Shown here piece by piece: positions 35,101 to 45,364 of a stretch of DNA of 64,000 bases. The translations under genes and the position numbers were made by a program. The DNA is taken from the NCBI RefSeq assembly GCF_000243115.2, contig NZ_CP007035.1, positions 744,001-808,000 on the forward strand, in the 5' to 3' direction. The DNA comes from Niabella soli DSM 19437. Its GTDB lineage: Bacteria > Bacteroidota > Bacteroidia > Chitinophagales > Chitinophagaceae. Within the stretch, counting starts at the first letter, position 1. Each line of letters opens with the position of its first letter. The notes under the pieces are model-generated. The model worked only from the letters and a program-made list of their open reading frames with translations. It had not been told where the DNA came from and did not search any database.

Positions 35101-35691
35101 ATGCTACCAGACGACGAATTGCTTATACAGTTGAAAAATGGCGAAACAAAAGCGTTTACGGCCATCTACAACAAATACCATCAGCAGCTTTATGCTTATA
35201 TCCTGTATTTCATAAAGGATCGTCAGTTTGCCGAAGATGTATTGCAGGAAGTATTTGTAAAAATATGGAAGCACCGGGACCGTATCAATCCCCGGTTATC
35301 TTTCAACAGCTACATTTACCGTATTGCAAGGAACGCAGTGTTAAACCGTATGCGGAGCATGGCCTTTGAAAGAGTAATTGAATATGCCGGCGATGAGCAA
35401 TTCTCGTATAACAATAATGAAGACGCTGTTTTATGGAAACAATACAGCGCGCTGTTCAGGGAAGCGGTGGAGCATCTTTCCGAACAACGGAAAAAAGTCT
35501 TTCAGCTTTGCAGGGAAGAAAAAAGAACCTATGCAAATGTTTCGCAGGAGTTGGGCATTGCCACCAGCACCGTGCAGGATCATATGGTAAAGGCCATCCG
35601 GTTTATCAGGGACTATGTTACTAAACGAACCGGCCTTCAGTTAGACCTCTTTATTTTGATATTGTTGAAGCATCTTACTTTTTTTTCGTAA
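35101..35691 (+). CDS. ECF RNA polymerase sigma factor (Bacteroidota SusC-linked type)
   Basis: 196 residues. Region 2 at about 20-90 (AFTAIYNKYHQQLYAYIL, DRQFAEDVLQEVFVKIWKHRD, FNSYIYRIARN) and region 4 at about 120-180 (EHLSEQRKKVFQLCREE, ELGIATSTVQDHMVKAIRFIRDY). The C-terminus ends in a hydrophobic tail (LDLFILILLKHLTFF). It is followed by a FecR anti-sigma and a SusC with an STN domain, the standard trans-envelope signalling trio that switches on the downstream uptake operon when substrate binds. Confidence 0.94.
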   Translation: MLPDDELLIQLKNGETKAFTAIYNKYHQQLYAYILYFIKDRQFAEDVLQEVFVKIWKHRDRINPRLSFNSYIYRIARNAVLNRMRSMAFERVIEYAGDEQFSYNNNEDAVLWKQYSALFREAVEHLSEQRKKVFQLCREEKRTYANVSQELGIATSTVQDHMVKAIRFIRDYVTKRTGLQLDLFILILLKHLTFFS

Positions 35692-35741
35692 AGAACCCAC
35701 CGGCCGTTTGTTTTTGGGGTATTATAGATTGACGATGCTAT

Positions 35742-36935
35742 ATGATATCAAAATCAACCGCATATTATAACGGATTAATAGAAGGGTATCTGAACGGACA
35801 ATGCACGCCTGAGCAGGAGAAAGAGCTTTGGATGTACCTGAGCAGCTCCCGCTCCAATAAAACGATCCTGGATCAGTTGCAAAAAAAATTCGACCTGGAC
35901 GCAGTTGCCCCGCAATTGCTGGACGGCGGAAACAGCAAGCGGATTTTCAATAAGATCACTGAAGCGATGGGCCGGCCCGGAAGGATCCCCAAACAGGGGT
36001 ATATAAAATGGCTGGGCATAGCAGCGATGCTGGTAGTGTTGGCCGGAACAATTATCCTGTTTGTAAGCCGCGCACCGGGTGGGGGCAGCGCTCCCCAAAA
36101 GCTGGTGAAAGGCGATGTGCCTCCCGGAGGCAACCGGGGCGTTATGGTGCTTGCCGGTGGCGCCCGGATCGATTTTGAAAAGATAACGATCGGAGATAGT
36201 GTTAAAGAGAGCGGTTTGGTTATAGCAAAGACCGGTGAAGGAGAAGTGCGCATGCGTACTGCCGGAAATGCAGTAGACACCGGCGAACAGCCGCAAATGA
36301 ATACGATACAAACACCAGTTGGCGGCCAGTATAAAGTAACCTTGTCTGATGGTACCACCGTATGGATGAATGCGGGGTCCGTATTAAAATTCCCTGTCAC
36401 TTTTACGGATACAGAACGTTCAGTTCAGGCCGAAGGCGAATTATATTTTGAAGTGGCAAAAGATGCGGCACATCCCTTTAAAGTGAAGACAGGAGAACAG
36501 GTAGCAGAGGTACTGGGCACTCATTTTTCCGTAAAATCCAACGCCAATAACGCCATTGTAAAAACAACGTTGCTGGAAGGCCGCATCCGTATCTCGGGGG
36601 GAACGGCTCAGCCCCGCATCCTGGAACCAGGGGAGGCCTCGGAATTTAAAGCCAAAACGAGCGAGCTGAAAGTAACCGTAAATAAAAATCCGGAGGAGGT
36701 TACGGCCTGGAAGAACGGATACTTTTTATTTGACAGTACCAACTTTAGCACCGTGCAGGAGCAGCTTGAAAAATGGTATGATGTTACGTTTCTATACGCC
36801 GAAGTGCCGCAAATGCAATTCTTTGGCAAAGTGCCACGAAACGTACCATTGTCGCACGTGCTGAAGCTGATGGAAATGGTTGGCGCAATAAAATTTAAAA
36901 TACGGGGGAGAGAAGTATATGTAACAAACGGATAA
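35742..36935 (+). CDS. FecR-family anti-sigma factor
   Basis: 397 residues. An N-terminal cytoplasmic region, one membrane helix at about 87-108 (WLGIAAMLVVLAGTIILFV), then the FecR domain (TIQTPVGGQYKVTLSDGTTVWMNAGS, AEGELYFEV, FKVKTGEQVAEVLGTHFSVKSN) and a C-terminal DUF4974-type STN-like domain (FLFDSTNFSTVQEQLEKWYDV, FFGKVPRNVPLSHVLKLM). It should hold the ECF sigma until the SusC N-terminal domain signals. It begins 50 bp after the sigma gene. Confidence 0.94.
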   Translation: MISKSTAYYNGLIEGYLNGQCTPEQEKELWMYLSSSRSNKTILDQLQKKFDLDAVAPQLLDGGNSKRIFNKITEAMGRPGRIPKQGYIKWLGIAAMLVVLAGTIILFVSRAPGGGSAPQKLVKGDVPPGGNRGVMVLAGGARIDFEKITIGDSVKESGLVIAKTGEGEVRMRTAGNAVDTGEQPQMNTIQTPVGGQYKVTLSDGTTVWMNAGSVLKFPVTFTDTERSVQAEGELYFEVAKDAAHPFKVKTGEQVAEVLGTHFSVKSNANNAIVKTTLLEGRIRISGGTAQPRILEPGEASEFKAKTSELKVTVNKNPEEVTAWKNGYFLFDSTNFSTVQEQLEKWYDVTFLYAEVPQMQFFGKVPRNVPLSHVLKLMEMVGAIKFKIRGREVYVTNG

Positions 36936-37021
36936 AAAAACCGGAAGTGCTCGAACACTCCCGGCGAAACAAGGTTAACAAAAACTGATAGAACCATTCA
37001 TTAACCCAATAGAACAAAGTT

Positions 37022-40000
37022 ATGCACTTTGACGTAAATGGCATGCAATCATGTGCCCGCAAATTATGGAAGGGACGGTCTGCCTGCAAAATTGATCCCG
37101 ACTTATTGTTAAGTATGAAATTGACTTTAGTATTTATTGTCGTCGCCTGCCTGCATGCCGGGGCGGCGGTACATTCGCAGCAAATAACGCTGAAGGTCAG
37201 CCATGCGCCGTTTAAAAGCGTAATTGAACGGATCGGTACCCAAAGCGGGTATGCTGTTTTTGCCAATGCCGGGGAGATCTCGATGGCGAAAACGGTAACG
37301 CTGGATCTGAAGCAGGCTACGTTAAAACAGGCGCTGGACGCTTGTTTCAGCGATCAGCCGCTTTCCTGGGAGATCGTAGATCAATCCATCGTGATCCGGA
37401 AAAAGAAAGCCCTGGCCCCTGCGCCCAGGGATCCCTTACGGCCCTGGCGCGATAGTGTGGTGACCGGCCGGATCGTAGATGAAATTGGCGTGGGCATCAT
37501 TGGAGCCAGCGTTACGATCAAAGGAACCAATACAGGCACGAACACTGATATGGCGGGTAAGTTTCAATTAAGCCTTCCGGCTACGGGAGACGTGGTGCTG
37601 CTGGTAACGTCTGTGGGCTATGAGCCCAAAGAAGTGCCTGTTTTGTTTCCAAAAACCCGGGGGCTGGAAATTGGGATGAAGGCTTCTGTAAAAAGTGAAA
37701 ATGATGTGGTGGTGGTGGCTTATGGAAAGCAGAAAAAAGAAAGTGTGGTAAGTGCTATCACTACTATTACCCCGTCCAGTTTAAAAGTGCCGTCGAGCAA
37801 CCTTACAACCGCTTTTGCGGGGAGGCTGGCCGGTGTTATCGCCTACCAGCGGTCGGGGGAGCCGGGGCTGGACAATGCGTCCTTTTTTATCCGCGGGATC
37901 ACCACTTTCAGCACGGCCGGTAAAATAGATCCGTTGATCCTGATTGACGGCATTGAAATGAGCACGAACGACCTGGCGCGGATCAATGTGGATGATATTG
38001 CTTCCTTTTCTATTATGAAAGATGCCAATGCTGCGGCCTTATATGGTTCCAGGGGCGCGAACGGTGTTATTCTGGTAACCACCAAGGAAGGCAGAATAGA
38101 TAAATTAATGATCAATGTGCGGGCGGAACAATCCAGTTCCTATAACTCCCAGTTGGTGCAATTGGCAGACCCCGTTACTTATATGAAATTACAAAACGAA
38201 GCCGTTAGAACCCGTGATCCGATGCTGCCCCTTCCGTACTCCCAGTCAAAAATACTGGGAACGGAACAGGGCGGCGACCCGCTTCAGTTCCCTTCTGTGG
38301 ATTGGTACCACTATTTGTTGAACAACAAAGCCACCAACCGGCGGGTGAACCTGAACATAACCGGTGGCGGCCAGTCGGTGCAATATTATCTGGCCGCAAA
38401 CTATCAGAACGACCAGGGTATATTAAAGGAAAGCAAAGAGAACCTGTTCAATAATAATATTAATATCAACCGTTTCCAGTTGCGTTCCAACGTTACCATA
38501 AAGTTTACGCCTTCTACCACAGGTATCGTAAGAGCCTACGGGTCGTTTGACGATGGTAGCGGACCGTACCAGGGAGGTGCATCTGTATTTAAGTCTGCCC
38601 GTAACGCCAACCCGGCAATGTTTTTACCCTACTACCCGGCAGATTCAGCAAACCTGTATACCAATCACATACTGTTTGGGTCAGGGCCGGAATTAGGCGC
38701 CTATGATAACCCGCTGGCGGACGTTATAAGCGCCTACAAACAATCAAAGCAATCCATGATGATGATGCAGTTGGAAATGGAGCATAAATTTAATGGAGAG
38801 CTGAAGGGTCTTTCTGCCAGGGGTATTTATAATGTGATGCGGAAATCCTATTATGATCAGTACAGGGCCTATTCGCCATTTTATTATACACCGGCCACAA
38901 CTTCCGACGGATCTTACCAGTTGGTTGCATTAAACCCGAATAGCGGAACCGAATACCTCAGCTATGTGCCGGGGGGGAGAGTGGTAGATGCGATCCAATA
39001 CGGGGAGGCGCGTTTGGGCTACAACCGGACTTTTAATAAAGTACATGATATCAATGTTACATTGGTGGGAACGATCCGTTCCGCTACGGGTACCCTTAAT
39101 ACCACTGATTCGGCTTACAAAATGGGTATGGAGCTCCAGGCATCGCTGCCCCTGCGTAACCTGTCTACTGCGGGAAGGGTGGCCTATGGATATGATTCCC
39201 GCTATTTCTTTGAATTCAATTTTGGATATAACGGCAGCGAGCGCTTTGCACCAAAAGATCGCTGGGGGTTTTTTCCGTCGGTAGGCGCGGGGTGGATGGT
39301 GAGCAATGAAGACTTTATGCAGAATGTAAAAGATGTGATCAGCACGCTCAAACTTTCTGCTACATATGGTAAGGTAGGTAATGATCAGATCGGCTCCAAT
39401 TATGACCGCTTTTTTTACCTGTCCCAGGTAAACATGAATGGGGCCGGCTATTGGTTTGGATATAACCGGAACTACGAAAACGGCATAACGATTCTTCGCT
39501 ATGCCAATGACCTGGTGGCCTGGGAGGTTGCCAAAAAAACCAACCTGCGATTAGAATTAGGTTTGTTTCATGATTTTTCCCTTATTACCGATTTCTTCCA
39601 GGAAAACCGAACGCATATTTTGCAAACCCGTGCTGATATTCCTACAAGCGTTGGTTTAAGGGCCATTCCCCAGGCAAATTTGGGTGCGGCGCAGGGCAAG
39701 GGATTTGAAACGGAACTGAAGTATCAGAAAAACTTTAAAAAAGACCTTTGGCTGTTGGTAAACGGAACTTTTACTTATGCTACTGCCAGGTTCACCAATT
39801 ATGATGAGCCGGATTATAGCGATGTGCCCTGGAAATCACATGTTGGCACAAAGATCAGCCAGCCATTTGGATATATAGCCGAGCGCCTGTTTATTGACGA
39901 TGCAGATGTAAAAAACTCGCCGCTGCAGAATTTTGGGGTTTATGGAGCGGGTGATATTAAGTATAAGGATATTAACAACGATGGTAAAATTGACGCGAAT

Positions 40001-40513
40001 GATATGGTGCCGATCGGGTATCCTACCACGCCTGAAATTATCTATGGCGCAGGGTTTAGCGTAGGGTACAAGTCCTTTGACCTGTCGTTGTTTTTTCAGG
40101 GGTCCGGCCGCTCTTCGTTTTTTATCAGCCCGGGTGACATCACGCCTTTTATCAACAATGGACAAAGAGGGTTACTGCAATATATTGCAGACGATCACTG
40201 GGCTGAAGATAACCGGAACATCAATGCTTTTTGGCCACGTTTATCTACTTATGCTGTCAGTAATAATAACCAAACCAGTACCTGGTGGCTGCGCGATGGT
40301 TCTTTCGTGCGGTTGAAATCGGCAGAAGCCGGGTATACCTTGCCCCTGCGTTTAACGAAAAAATATCATATCAATACCCTGCGTTTTTATGTGAACGGTA
40401 CTAACCTGTTGCTGTGGTCTAAATTTAAAATGTGGGACCCGGAAATGGCGGGCAATGGCCTGGGCTACCCCGTGCAGCGTGTTGTCAACATTGGTTTGAA
40501 TGTTAGTTTTTAA
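37022..40513 (+). CDS. SusC/RagA-family TonB-dependent transporter with STN signalling domain
   Basis: 1163 residues. A long n-region then signal peptide (LTLVFIVVACLHAGAAVHSQ), STN domain at about 60-127 (FKSVIERIGTQSGYAVFA), carboxypeptidase-like domain at about 147-230 (VTGRIVDEIGVGIIGASVTIKG), plug (VVVVAYGKQKKESV; DANAAALYGSRGANGVILVTTK) and a beta-barrel ending in NVSF. The long N-terminus is usual for STN-type SusC proteins, supporting this start. It imports a ligand across the outer membrane using TonB energy and signals via FecR. The SusD partner follows 22 bp later. Confidence 0.95.
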   Translation: MHFDVNGMQSCARKLWKGRSACKIDPDLLLSMKLTLVFIVVACLHAGAAVHSQQITLKVSHAPFKSVIERIGTQSGYAVFANAGEISMAKTVTLDLKQATLKQALDACFSDQPLSWEIVDQSIVIRKKKALAPAPRDPLRPWRDSVVTGRIVDEIGVGIIGASVTIKGTNTGTNTDMAGKFQLSLPATGDVVLLVTSVGYEPKEVPVLFPKTRGLEIGMKASVKSENDVVVVAYGKQKKESVVSAITTITPSSLKVPSSNLTTAFAGRLAGVIAYQRSGEPGLDNASFFIRGITTFSTAGKIDPLILIDGIEMSTNDLARINVDDIASFSIMKDANAAALYGSRGANGVILVTTKEGRIDKLMINVRAEQSSSYNSQLVQLADPVTYMKLQNEAVRTRDPMLPLPYSQSKILGTEQGGDPLQFPSVDWYHYLLNNKATNRRVNLNITGGGQSVQYYLAANYQNDQGILKESKENLFNNNININRFQLRSNVTIKFTPSTTGIVRAYGSFDDGSGPYQGGASVFKSARNANPAMFLPYYPADSANLYTNHILFGSGPELGAYDNPLADVISAYKQSKQSMMMMQLEMEHKFNGELKGLSARGIYNVMRKSYYDQYRAYSPFYYTPATTSDGSYQLVALNPNSGTEYLSYVPGGRVVDAIQYGEARLGYNRTFNKVHDINVTLVGTIRSATGTLNTTDSAYKMGMELQASLPLRNLSTAGRVAYGYDSRYFFEFNFGYNGSERFAPKDRWGFFPSVGAGWMVSNEDFMQNVKDVISTLKLSATYGKVGNDQIGSNYDRFFYLSQVNMNGAGYWFGYNRNYENGITILRYANDLVAWEVAKKTNLRLELGLFHDFSLITDFFQENRTHILQTRADIPTSVGLRAIPQANLGAAQGKGFETELKYQKNFKKDLWLLVNGTFTYATARFTNYDEPDYSDVPWKSHVGTKISQPFGYIAERLFIDDADVKNSPLQNFGVYGAGDIKYKDINNDGKIDANDMVPIGYPTTPEIIYGAGFSVGYKSFDLSLFFQGSGRSSFFISPGDITPFINNGQRGLLQYIADDHWAEDNRNINAFWPRLSTYAVSNNNQTSTWWLRDGSFVRLKSAEAGYTLPLRLTKKYHINTLRFYVNGTNLLLWSKFKMWDPEMAGNGLGYPVQRVVNIGLNVSF

Positions 40514-40535
40514 ATGATTGCTAAATATAAATTCC

Positions 40536-42521
40536 ATGAAATTTTTTAATCATAAATTTTTGATGATCCTGGCGCTGTTGGTTGTATTGACCGGTATCGG
40601 GGGCTGCAAAAAGTTTTTAGATGTGGTTCCAAACGACGCCCCCTCATTAGAAAGCGCCTTTTCCAACCGTTCCGTGATGGAGAAGTTCCTGCGGACCTGT
40701 TATTCTCACTTACCGGATCCTACGGATCCCTTTTATTACCCGGCTTATTTTACCAGTTGGGATGAATTTGACGTGCGACGGGATTCCCGCAGCAATAATT
40801 CTATTGCAGGTCTGATCGCCCAGGGCCTTCAAAACAGCAATGCACCTTACCAGGATTACTGGTCGGGAACAGGCGGCGGCCATCCTATGTATGTGGCGCT
40901 GCGCGACTGTAATATTTTCCTGGAAAATGCACATATCCCCCGTGATATAGATGAAACGGAACGGACAAGATGGATCTCCGAAGTAAAATTCCTTAAGGCT
41001 TACTATCATTTCTTTTTATTGCAATTATATGGGCCTATTATACTGGTAAAAGAGAATCACCCCGTTTCGGCAAAAGGAGAAGATTTCTGGGACTACCGCG
41101 AGCCCGTGGATTCCTGTGTGAATTATATTGTACAATTAATTGATGAGGCCCTGCCCGGGCTGCCGCCCACTTTGCCGGACCCTACCACAGAGCAGGGACG
41201 TATCTCGCAGGTGATTGCGCTGGCAGTAAAGGCAAAAGTGCTGGCAACAGCGGCCAGTCCCCTGTTTAATGGGAATACCGATTATGCCGGCTGGAAGGAC
41301 AACCGGGGCGTACAGTTAATATCCAGTGTTTATGATCCGGCTAAGTGGCAGCGGGCGGCAACAGCCATCAAAGAAGCGATTGATGCAGCGGAAGGCAACG
41401 GGTATCATTTATACCAGTTTAATAAGTATAGCGGCGGCGCCGGTACTTATGCCATGAGTGATTCCCTGGTACAGCTAATGACCATTCGCAAAGCGATCAC
41501 CGAAAGCGTGGATAAGAACCCGGGCGTCATCTGGTCTACACAACAACAATTTGCCGATGGAAAAGGAGGCTCCACGGGCGCCAGCTTTAATTTTGGAGTA
41601 TTGGGAAATATGCTCAAGACACTCTTCCCGGCAATGTATTCCCAGGATCAAACATCATATGTGGGCTACCTGACGGCATCCTGGCAAATGGCGGAGTTGT
41701 TTTATTCTAACAACGGGGTACCCATTAATGAAGACCGTTTTTTTGATTATGCCAACCGCTACAAGCCGCGCCGGGCCACGATTAACGATAATGTTGGTGC
41801 TTATATCCCCACGGGCGAAGTTACCGCTTCGATGCATTTTTTCCGGGAGCCGCGTTTTTATGCGGACCTGGGTTTTGACCGGGGGTATTTTGAGCTGGCC
41901 ACTACTACTATTGATGGCGGCGCCACATTTGGCGTGTATTTAAAGAGCCGTCCGGGGGAAATGTCCGGCGCCCCTTCCTGTTACGCGCCCAAAAAAATTA
42001 TTGCATTTGAAACCTCTTGTAGTAAAGGATTGGCTAATACAACCTATACCGCAAGCAATTACCAGTTTCCTTTGCTGCGTTTGTCTGACCTGTACCTGTT
42101 GTACAGTGAAGCGTTAAACGAAGTAAAAGGGCAGCCGGATGGTGAAGTGTACCAGTGGATCGACAAAGTGCGGGCCGCAGCAGGTTTAAATGGTGTGGTG
42201 CAATCCTGGCAGATCGCTTCCAACAATCCTAATGCTCCGGCTACTAAAGATGGCATGCGCAGGATTATACAACGGGAACGACTCATTGAACTCGCTTTTG
42301 AAGGGCAGCGCTTCTGGGATGTGCGGCGCTGGAAACGCGCGAATGAATTCTGGACCTTGCAGCCCACCACCTGGAGCCTTACTGCTACTCAGCCCGATCA
42401 GTTTTATGTGCCGGTAACAGGAACGCAATCACGTGTGGTCACCTTCAGGGATTACCTGTACCCCATCCGCCAGTCAGATGTGAGGGTGAATCCGAACCTG
42501 GTGCAAACCTATGGCTGGTAG
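40536..42521 (+). CDS. SusD/RagB-family surface glycan-binding lipoprotein
   Basis: 661 residues, longer than typical SusD. Lipobox GIGGC then KKFLDVVPND, the usual SusD start; NNIFLENAH-type helix (RDCNIFLENAHI), EVKFLKAYYHFFLLQLYGPIIL and LRLSDLYLLYSEALNE are the conserved TPR-like regions, and ELAFEGQRFWDVRRW the C-terminal signature. ATG 40536 is chosen, the upstream in-frame TTG being unlikely. Caps the SusC barrel and selects ligand. Confidence 0.94.
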   Translation: MKFFNHKFLMILALLVVLTGIGGCKKFLDVVPNDAPSLESAFSNRSVMEKFLRTCYSHLPDPTDPFYYPAYFTSWDEFDVRRDSRSNNSIAGLIAQGLQNSNAPYQDYWSGTGGGHPMYVALRDCNIFLENAHIPRDIDETERTRWISEVKFLKAYYHFFLLQLYGPIILVKENHPVSAKGEDFWDYREPVDSCVNYIVQLIDEALPGLPPTLPDPTTEQGRISQVIALAVKAKVLATAASPLFNGNTDYAGWKDNRGVQLISSVYDPAKWQRAATAIKEAIDAAEGNGYHLYQFNKYSGGAGTYAMSDSLVQLMTIRKAITESVDKNPGVIWSTQQQFADGKGGSTGASFNFGVLGNMLKTLFPAMYSQDQTSYVGYLTASWQMAELFYSNNGVPINEDRFFDYANRYKPRRATINDNVGAYIPTGEVTASMHFFREPRFYADLGFDRGYFELATTTIDGGATFGVYLKSRPGEMSGAPSCYAPKKIIAFETSCSKGLANTTYTASNYQFPLLRLSDLYLLYSEALNEVKGQPDGEVYQWIDKVRAAAGLNGVVQSWQIASNNPNAPATKDGMRRIIQRERLIELAFEGQRFWDVRRWKRANEFWTLQPTTWSLTATQPDQFYVPVTGTQSRVVTFRDYLYPIRQSDVRVNPNLVQTYGW

Positions 42522-42562
42522 TAAAAAATCAAGTTGGCAAAACAAAAAATAAAAGTAAACGG

Positions 42563-43864
42563 ATGAATAAGTATAGTTTATTAGCTGCAATAATAATCAC
42601 CGGATTTTTATTTTCCTGCCGGAAAAAGGACCAGGAACCGTCACAGGGCGGTGTATGGAACTCCGGACCGGTGGAAGTGGGCACCGTAACACCCATTAAC
42701 GGTGGCGCTACCATTGCATACAAAGTGCCTGATGATAATGATCTGCTGTATGTAATGGCCGAATATAAACGCAATGGAAAAATGTTTACGGACAAATCTT
42801 CCGTATATAATAATTCCCTCACCATTGAGGGGTTTGATACCATCGGTACGGTTGCTGCCAGGATCTATAAAGTGAACAAAGCCGGGCAAAGATCTGCGGG
42901 TGCTGATGTAACGTTTACGCCCTTGCAGTCACTGGTGAGCATTGCGCAAAATTCGCTGAAATTAGAACCGGGATTCGGCGGGGTAGTGGCTTCCTGGAAC
43001 AATCCCAAAAGTACCCCGCTCGGCGTCCGGTTTATGTATTTGGATTCCACCAATAAATTAACCACCAACCAGATGTACTTTACTACGGTGCCTCAGGAGC
43101 TTCATGCTTTCAGAGGGTTTGCGCCCAATCCTACCAAATTTGCAGTAAGCTTTGAAGATAAATGGGGCAATTCGTCGGACACCACTTATTATAACACCAC
43201 ACCTTTCTTTGAAACGCTGGTACCCAAGCCCTATGCCGATTACAGGGCTAATATTCCTTATGATAACACATCGAACCTGTCCGGACGCTCTATGCCTGCG
43301 CTTTGGGATAATATTGTCAATACATCGGGGAGCGGATGGTTAACCAACCCCGGGGCTCCTGGTTTGTCTATTACGATTGATCTGAAGCAGGTAGTAAAAC
43401 TGAGCCGCATCATTATCTGGGGTTACCATATAAACAGTCCCTATGGCCAGGCCAATTTTACACAATTTGAATTATGGGGCGTCAATAAAATTGATCCGGC
43501 GCTTTTTGCTAATAAACCCTATTGGCTGGATTCTATGTCGGTGGTGAACGGAGCGCTTTCTCCTGCGCCGGCAAATATTAACCCTACTACCGTGCTTCCG
43601 GACGTAACTTTTAAAAACGACTGGCAATACCTGGGTTGGTATGCCATCACCCGTTACGATAAAATGGTGCCGGTAGATCAGCAGGCGATACTGAACCTCT
43701 CGCAAAACGGGATGGAGTATACCATGCCGTTAGATGCCAAGCCGGTACGTTATCTAAGGCTTTTTGTACGCGAAATTACCGGTACCATGCCGCCACCGGC
43801 GAATAACTATTTCTCCTGTGGCGAAATTTCGGTGTACGGGGATAATACCGTTCCCCAGCAATAG
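42563..43864 (+). CDS. SusE/F-position lipoprotein with DUF4959/DUF5126/DUF5000-type domains
   Basis: 433 residues; lipobox ITGFLFSC near residue 19. Two fibronectin-like domains fit DUF4959 (about 35-125: GTVTPINGGATIAYKVPDDNDLLYVMAEY) and DUF5126 (about 126-220), then an F5/8-type C-terminal domain of the DUF5000 kind (PALWDNIVNT..GWLT, FTQFELWG, YLRLFVREITG). Likely a surface glycan-binding accessory to the preceding SusCD pair. Confidence 0.85.
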   Translation: MNKYSLLAAIIITGFLFSCRKKDQEPSQGGVWNSGPVEVGTVTPINGGATIAYKVPDDNDLLYVMAEYKRNGKMFTDKSSVYNNSLTIEGFDTIGTVAARIYKVNKAGQRSAGADVTFTPLQSLVSIAQNSLKLEPGFGGVVASWNNPKSTPLGVRFMYLDSTNKLTTNQMYFTTVPQELHAFRGFAPNPTKFAVSFEDKWGNSSDTTYYNTTPFFETLVPKPYADYRANIPYDNTSNLSGRSMPALWDNIVNTSGSGWLTNPGAPGLSITIDLKQVVKLSRIIIWGYHINSPYGQANFTQFELWGVNKIDPALFANKPYWLDSMSVVNGALSPAPANINPTTVLPDVTFKNDWQYLGWYAITRYDKMVPVDQQAILNLSQNGMEYTMPLDAKPVRYLRLFVREITGTMPPPANNYFSCGEISVYGDNTVPQQ

Positions 43865-43930
43865 CTCATGGCTGTTTTTTGAAGAAGAACAGATGTTTGA
43901 ATCAATTGTTAATATGAATTTTTTAATAAA

Positions 43931-45328
43931 ATGAACAGGATAACGAATTTGTTTTTTGCCGCTGCCTTTCTTGCTTTGATATTATCCTCTTGTGATAAAA
44001 TGAATGATATACAGAAAAAGTATGCGGACAAGGCCGAGCAGGTGTACCTGGGACGGGTGGACTCTGTACAATGTTTTCCCGGCGTTGGACGTGCCAAGAT
44101 GGTATGGTACATGAACGCCGATCCCAAAATTGAGCGTACGATTATTTACTGGAACAGTCGCCAGGATTCTTTGGTGGTGCCTTTTAACCGCACCGCACTG
44201 GGCGGCCAGCGGGATTCGGTTTATCTGGACAGTTTGCCTGAAGGCTCCACGCTGCTTGAATTTAAGAATGTAAACAGCAAAGGCGAAACCTCGCTCATTA
44301 CCATTGCAGGAGCAACGGTATGGGGCGAACATTTTGCGGGAAGCCTGACGGCCCGCATCATAAATGCCTTTGACTACGATTATACTCAATCCCGTTACAA
44401 CCTGTCCTTGCTCAAAACATTTCCGGGGGATAGCGTGGTCTATTCGCAGATCAGCTATACTACAAATTCTAACACCGTTCAAACCCTAACGATTAACAGG
44501 GGCGATAGCGCTGTCGCATTGACGGATTTTCCGCCCGGTGGCAGTTTTCAGTTGCGCACCATATTTTTCCCACCTCAGGGTATTGATACGGTCCGGAGCG
44601 ATTATCAGACATTTAAAGCCCCGACTGTTGTTGCGAACAGGGGTGTGAAGATTGCGCTGGCCGGTAATATTAACAGCAAGTATTTTAATTATAATGGCGA
44701 TCTGTGCGAGTGGACAACCACGGGTAATCTGAATGTATACACCGTAAATGACGACGGAAGTCTGACCCTGAAAATGAACTACCCCGCGCTTGTTTCCCGT
44801 ACCACCTTCCGTGAGTTCTTCTTCTACGACGGAGACCGGTTCATCGGTATTCAAACCAACAATAACGTTTATATGTACCGGATCGTAAATGGGGTTTTAA
44901 CAATCGTGAAGACACCGTCGGGGGCCGACAATATGGGATCGGGTTTTACCTTCCTGAAATACGCTCCTGCAAGAGGCTTCTTTTATTCCATTGCTGAAAC
45001 AACAGGCGAAATGAAGTACTGGCCAGCCCTGCCCACTGCAACCTGGGGGGCATCCAATGGAAGCGTTATGGGTACCGGCTTTACTTATGTACCTTACGGG
45101 CTCTTTAATTATCAAACGCTGTTGGGAGTAGACGCTACCGGGTATTTATGGACGGTTCCGGTATACGCCACCGGAGCGATTGGCTCCAAAAGCCGCATGG
45201 GGCTGGGATGGACCCGCTTCAAAAAAATAATTTGTGTAGGCACCACACTGTATGGTATGGAAAGCAATGGGGATCTTTATGTGTTTAACAATTTTGATGC
45301 AACTGGGTCGTACTGGATTGTAAATTAG
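43931..45328 (+). CDS. Lipoprotein: DUF4998-like domain fused to tachylectin-like propeller
   Basis: 465 residues; lipobox ILSSC near residue 21. N-terminal half resembles DUF4998 (SIYFGR-like YLGRVDSVQCFPGVGRAKMVWYM..DPKIERTIIYWN), common in SusE/F-position proteins. The C-terminal half, about 235-465, has repeats with GDLCEWTTTGNLNVYTV, GSGFTFLKYAPARGFFYSI, TGYLWTVPVY and GLGWTRFKKIICVGTTLYGMESNGDLYVF, matching tachylectin-2-type propellers, which bind N-acetylated amino sugars in the eukaryotic prototype. A surface ligand-binding role is likely; the N-acetyl-amino-sugar preference is inferred. Confidence 0.8.
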   Translation: MNRITNLFFAAAFLALILSSCDKMNDIQKKYADKAEQVYLGRVDSVQCFPGVGRAKMVWYMNADPKIERTIIYWNSRQDSLVVPFNRTALGGQRDSVYLDSLPEGSTLLEFKNVNSKGETSLITIAGATVWGEHFAGSLTARIINAFDYDYTQSRYNLSLLKTFPGDSVVYSQISYTTNSNTVQTLTINRGDSAVALTDFPPGGSFQLRTIFFPPQGIDTVRSDYQTFKAPTVVANRGVKIALAGNINSKYFNYNGDLCEWTTTGNLNVYTVNDDGSLTLKMNYPALVSRTTFREFFFYDGDRFIGIQTNNNVYMYRIVNGVLTIVKTPSGADNMGSGFTFLKYAPARGFFYSIAETTGEMKYWPALPTATWGASNGSVMGTGFTYVPYGLFNYQTLLGVDATGYLWTVPVYATGAIGSKSRMGLGWTRFKKIICVGTTLYGMESNGDLYVFNNFDATGSYWIVN

Positions 45329-45364
45329 AGATTGGATACTTAATGTACAGAACCACCTTTTTAA

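Noticed and set aside
35775-36400. Two overlapping minus-strand frames of 175-178 codons opposite fecR
   Set aside because: Antisense shadows of a well-recognised FecR gene; low-complexity translation with no domain.
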